This document shows positions 5,057 through 5,270 of a DNA stretch of 5,270 nt, piece after piece. A program made the position numbers and the translations under genes. The stretch lies in contig DAHVYL010000049.1 in NCBI GenBank assembly GCA_027327685.1, positions 1 to 5,270 on the forward strand, in the 5' to 3' direction. The DNA is from Candidatus Woesebacteria bacterium (GTDB lineage: Bacteria > Patescibacteriota > Microgenomatia > UBA8517). The notes beneath the pieces are model-generated. The model saw only the letters and a program-made list of their open reading frames with translations. It ran no database searches and was not told the origin of the DNA. The stretch's first letter is position 1; each line of letters starts with the position of its first letter.

Positions 5057-5270
5057 GCAACCAAAGACAAAACTCAAATTGTATGCAGTGAAATTAAGAA
5101 AACAAGGAATGTCGTATTCAGAGATTCAAAAAATTGTTCCAGTTTCAAGCTCTTCATTGTCACCTTGGTTGAGAAACGTTATTCTTACAGATAAACAAAA
5201 GGTTACATTAGTTAAAAAAGGAGAAACTGCCAGAAAATTGGGCAGTAAAACTTTAAAATCAATACGCGTA
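5055..5270 (+). CDS. Helix-turn-helix DNA-binding protein, N-terminal 72 residues, 3' partial
   Basis: The ATG is the first start after an in-frame TAA (5046-5048), and the frame is open to the window end. Residues 6-41 (KLYAVKLRKQGMSYSEIQK, then VSSSSLSPWLRN) match the usual pattern of a resolvase- or transposase-type helix-turn-helix: a basic helix, the G-x-S-Y-x-E-I turn and a Ser-rich recognition helix ending in W-L. The following LTDKQK and TARKLGSKTLKS stretch is basic and helical. From memory, similar N-termini (S-Y-S-E-I then S-x-x-W-L) are frequent in Patescibacteria proteins of unsettled function, some with nuclease-like C-termini. The missing C-terminus is needed to decide between regulator, transposase-related protein and endonuclease. 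The GC content is about 32% (70 of 216 counted) against roughly 45% or more in sampled trxB lines, which hints at separate ancestry. Dyads at the promoter suggest autoregulation. Confidence 0.7.
   Translation, partial: MQPKTKLKLYAVKLRKQGMSYSEIQKIVPVSSSSLSPWLRNVILTDKQKVTLVKKGETARKLGSKTLKSIRV

Noticed and set aside
1..5270. Possible UGA recoding, CRISPR arrays, tRNA genes or insertion sequences
   Set aside because: Recognised genes contain no in-frame UGA. I found no regularly spaced direct repeats, no cloverleaf-like sequence, and no paired terminal repeats around a transposase gene.

Overview
The window reads as an ordinary bacterial chromosome segment, densely packed with small gaps, and it probably comes from a Candidate Phyla Radiation (Patescibacteria) genome, perhaps the Microgenomates side. 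This placement is an inference. It rests on the compact gene set, the near absence of Shine-Dalgarno sequences, the small taxon-restricted-looking proteins, and a terminal gene that resembles the helix-turn-helix proteins common in those genomes. UGA is not read as sense in any of the recognised genes, which argues against the Gracilibacteria/SR1 code.

Layout. Positions 1-567 hold the C-terminal end of a copper-type P1B ATPase. Next comes a thiol-redox block on the same strand: thioredoxin (634-960), a small Pro/Val-rich disordered protein overlapping it by one base (960-1253), thioredoxin reductase (1295-2263) and a membrane-anchored DsbA-like oxidoreductase (2305-3114). An HD-domain phosphohydrolase follows four bases later (3119-3937). 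It meets a convergent SpoU/TrmH-type RNA methyltransferase (3934-4458, minus strand), with the two stop codons overlapping. A 67-bp divergent promoter region leads to an unrecognised gene read in two overlapping frames (4526-4955), which looks like one gene with a +1 frameshift. After a gap of about 100 bp with AT-rich dyads, a helix-turn-helix protein starts at 5055 and runs off the end.

How the genes work together. TrxB would reduce cytoplasmic thioredoxin with NADPH. The DsbA-like protein would form or exchange disulfides outside the membrane. The copper ATPase exports a metal that damages thiols, so the first half of the window can be read as a redox and copper homeostasis neighbourhood. 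The HD protein, the methyltransferase and the last two genes have no evident link to it.

The most unusual feature is regulatory. Four genes (2305, 4458 minus, 4526, 5055) have sigma70-like promoter elements placed so that transcription should start within a few bases of the ATG, and none has a usable Shine-Dalgarno sequence. This predicts leaderless mRNAs. I saw no CRISPR array, tRNA, rRNA, insertion sequence or convincing intrinsic terminator, and no clear new defence or mobile system.
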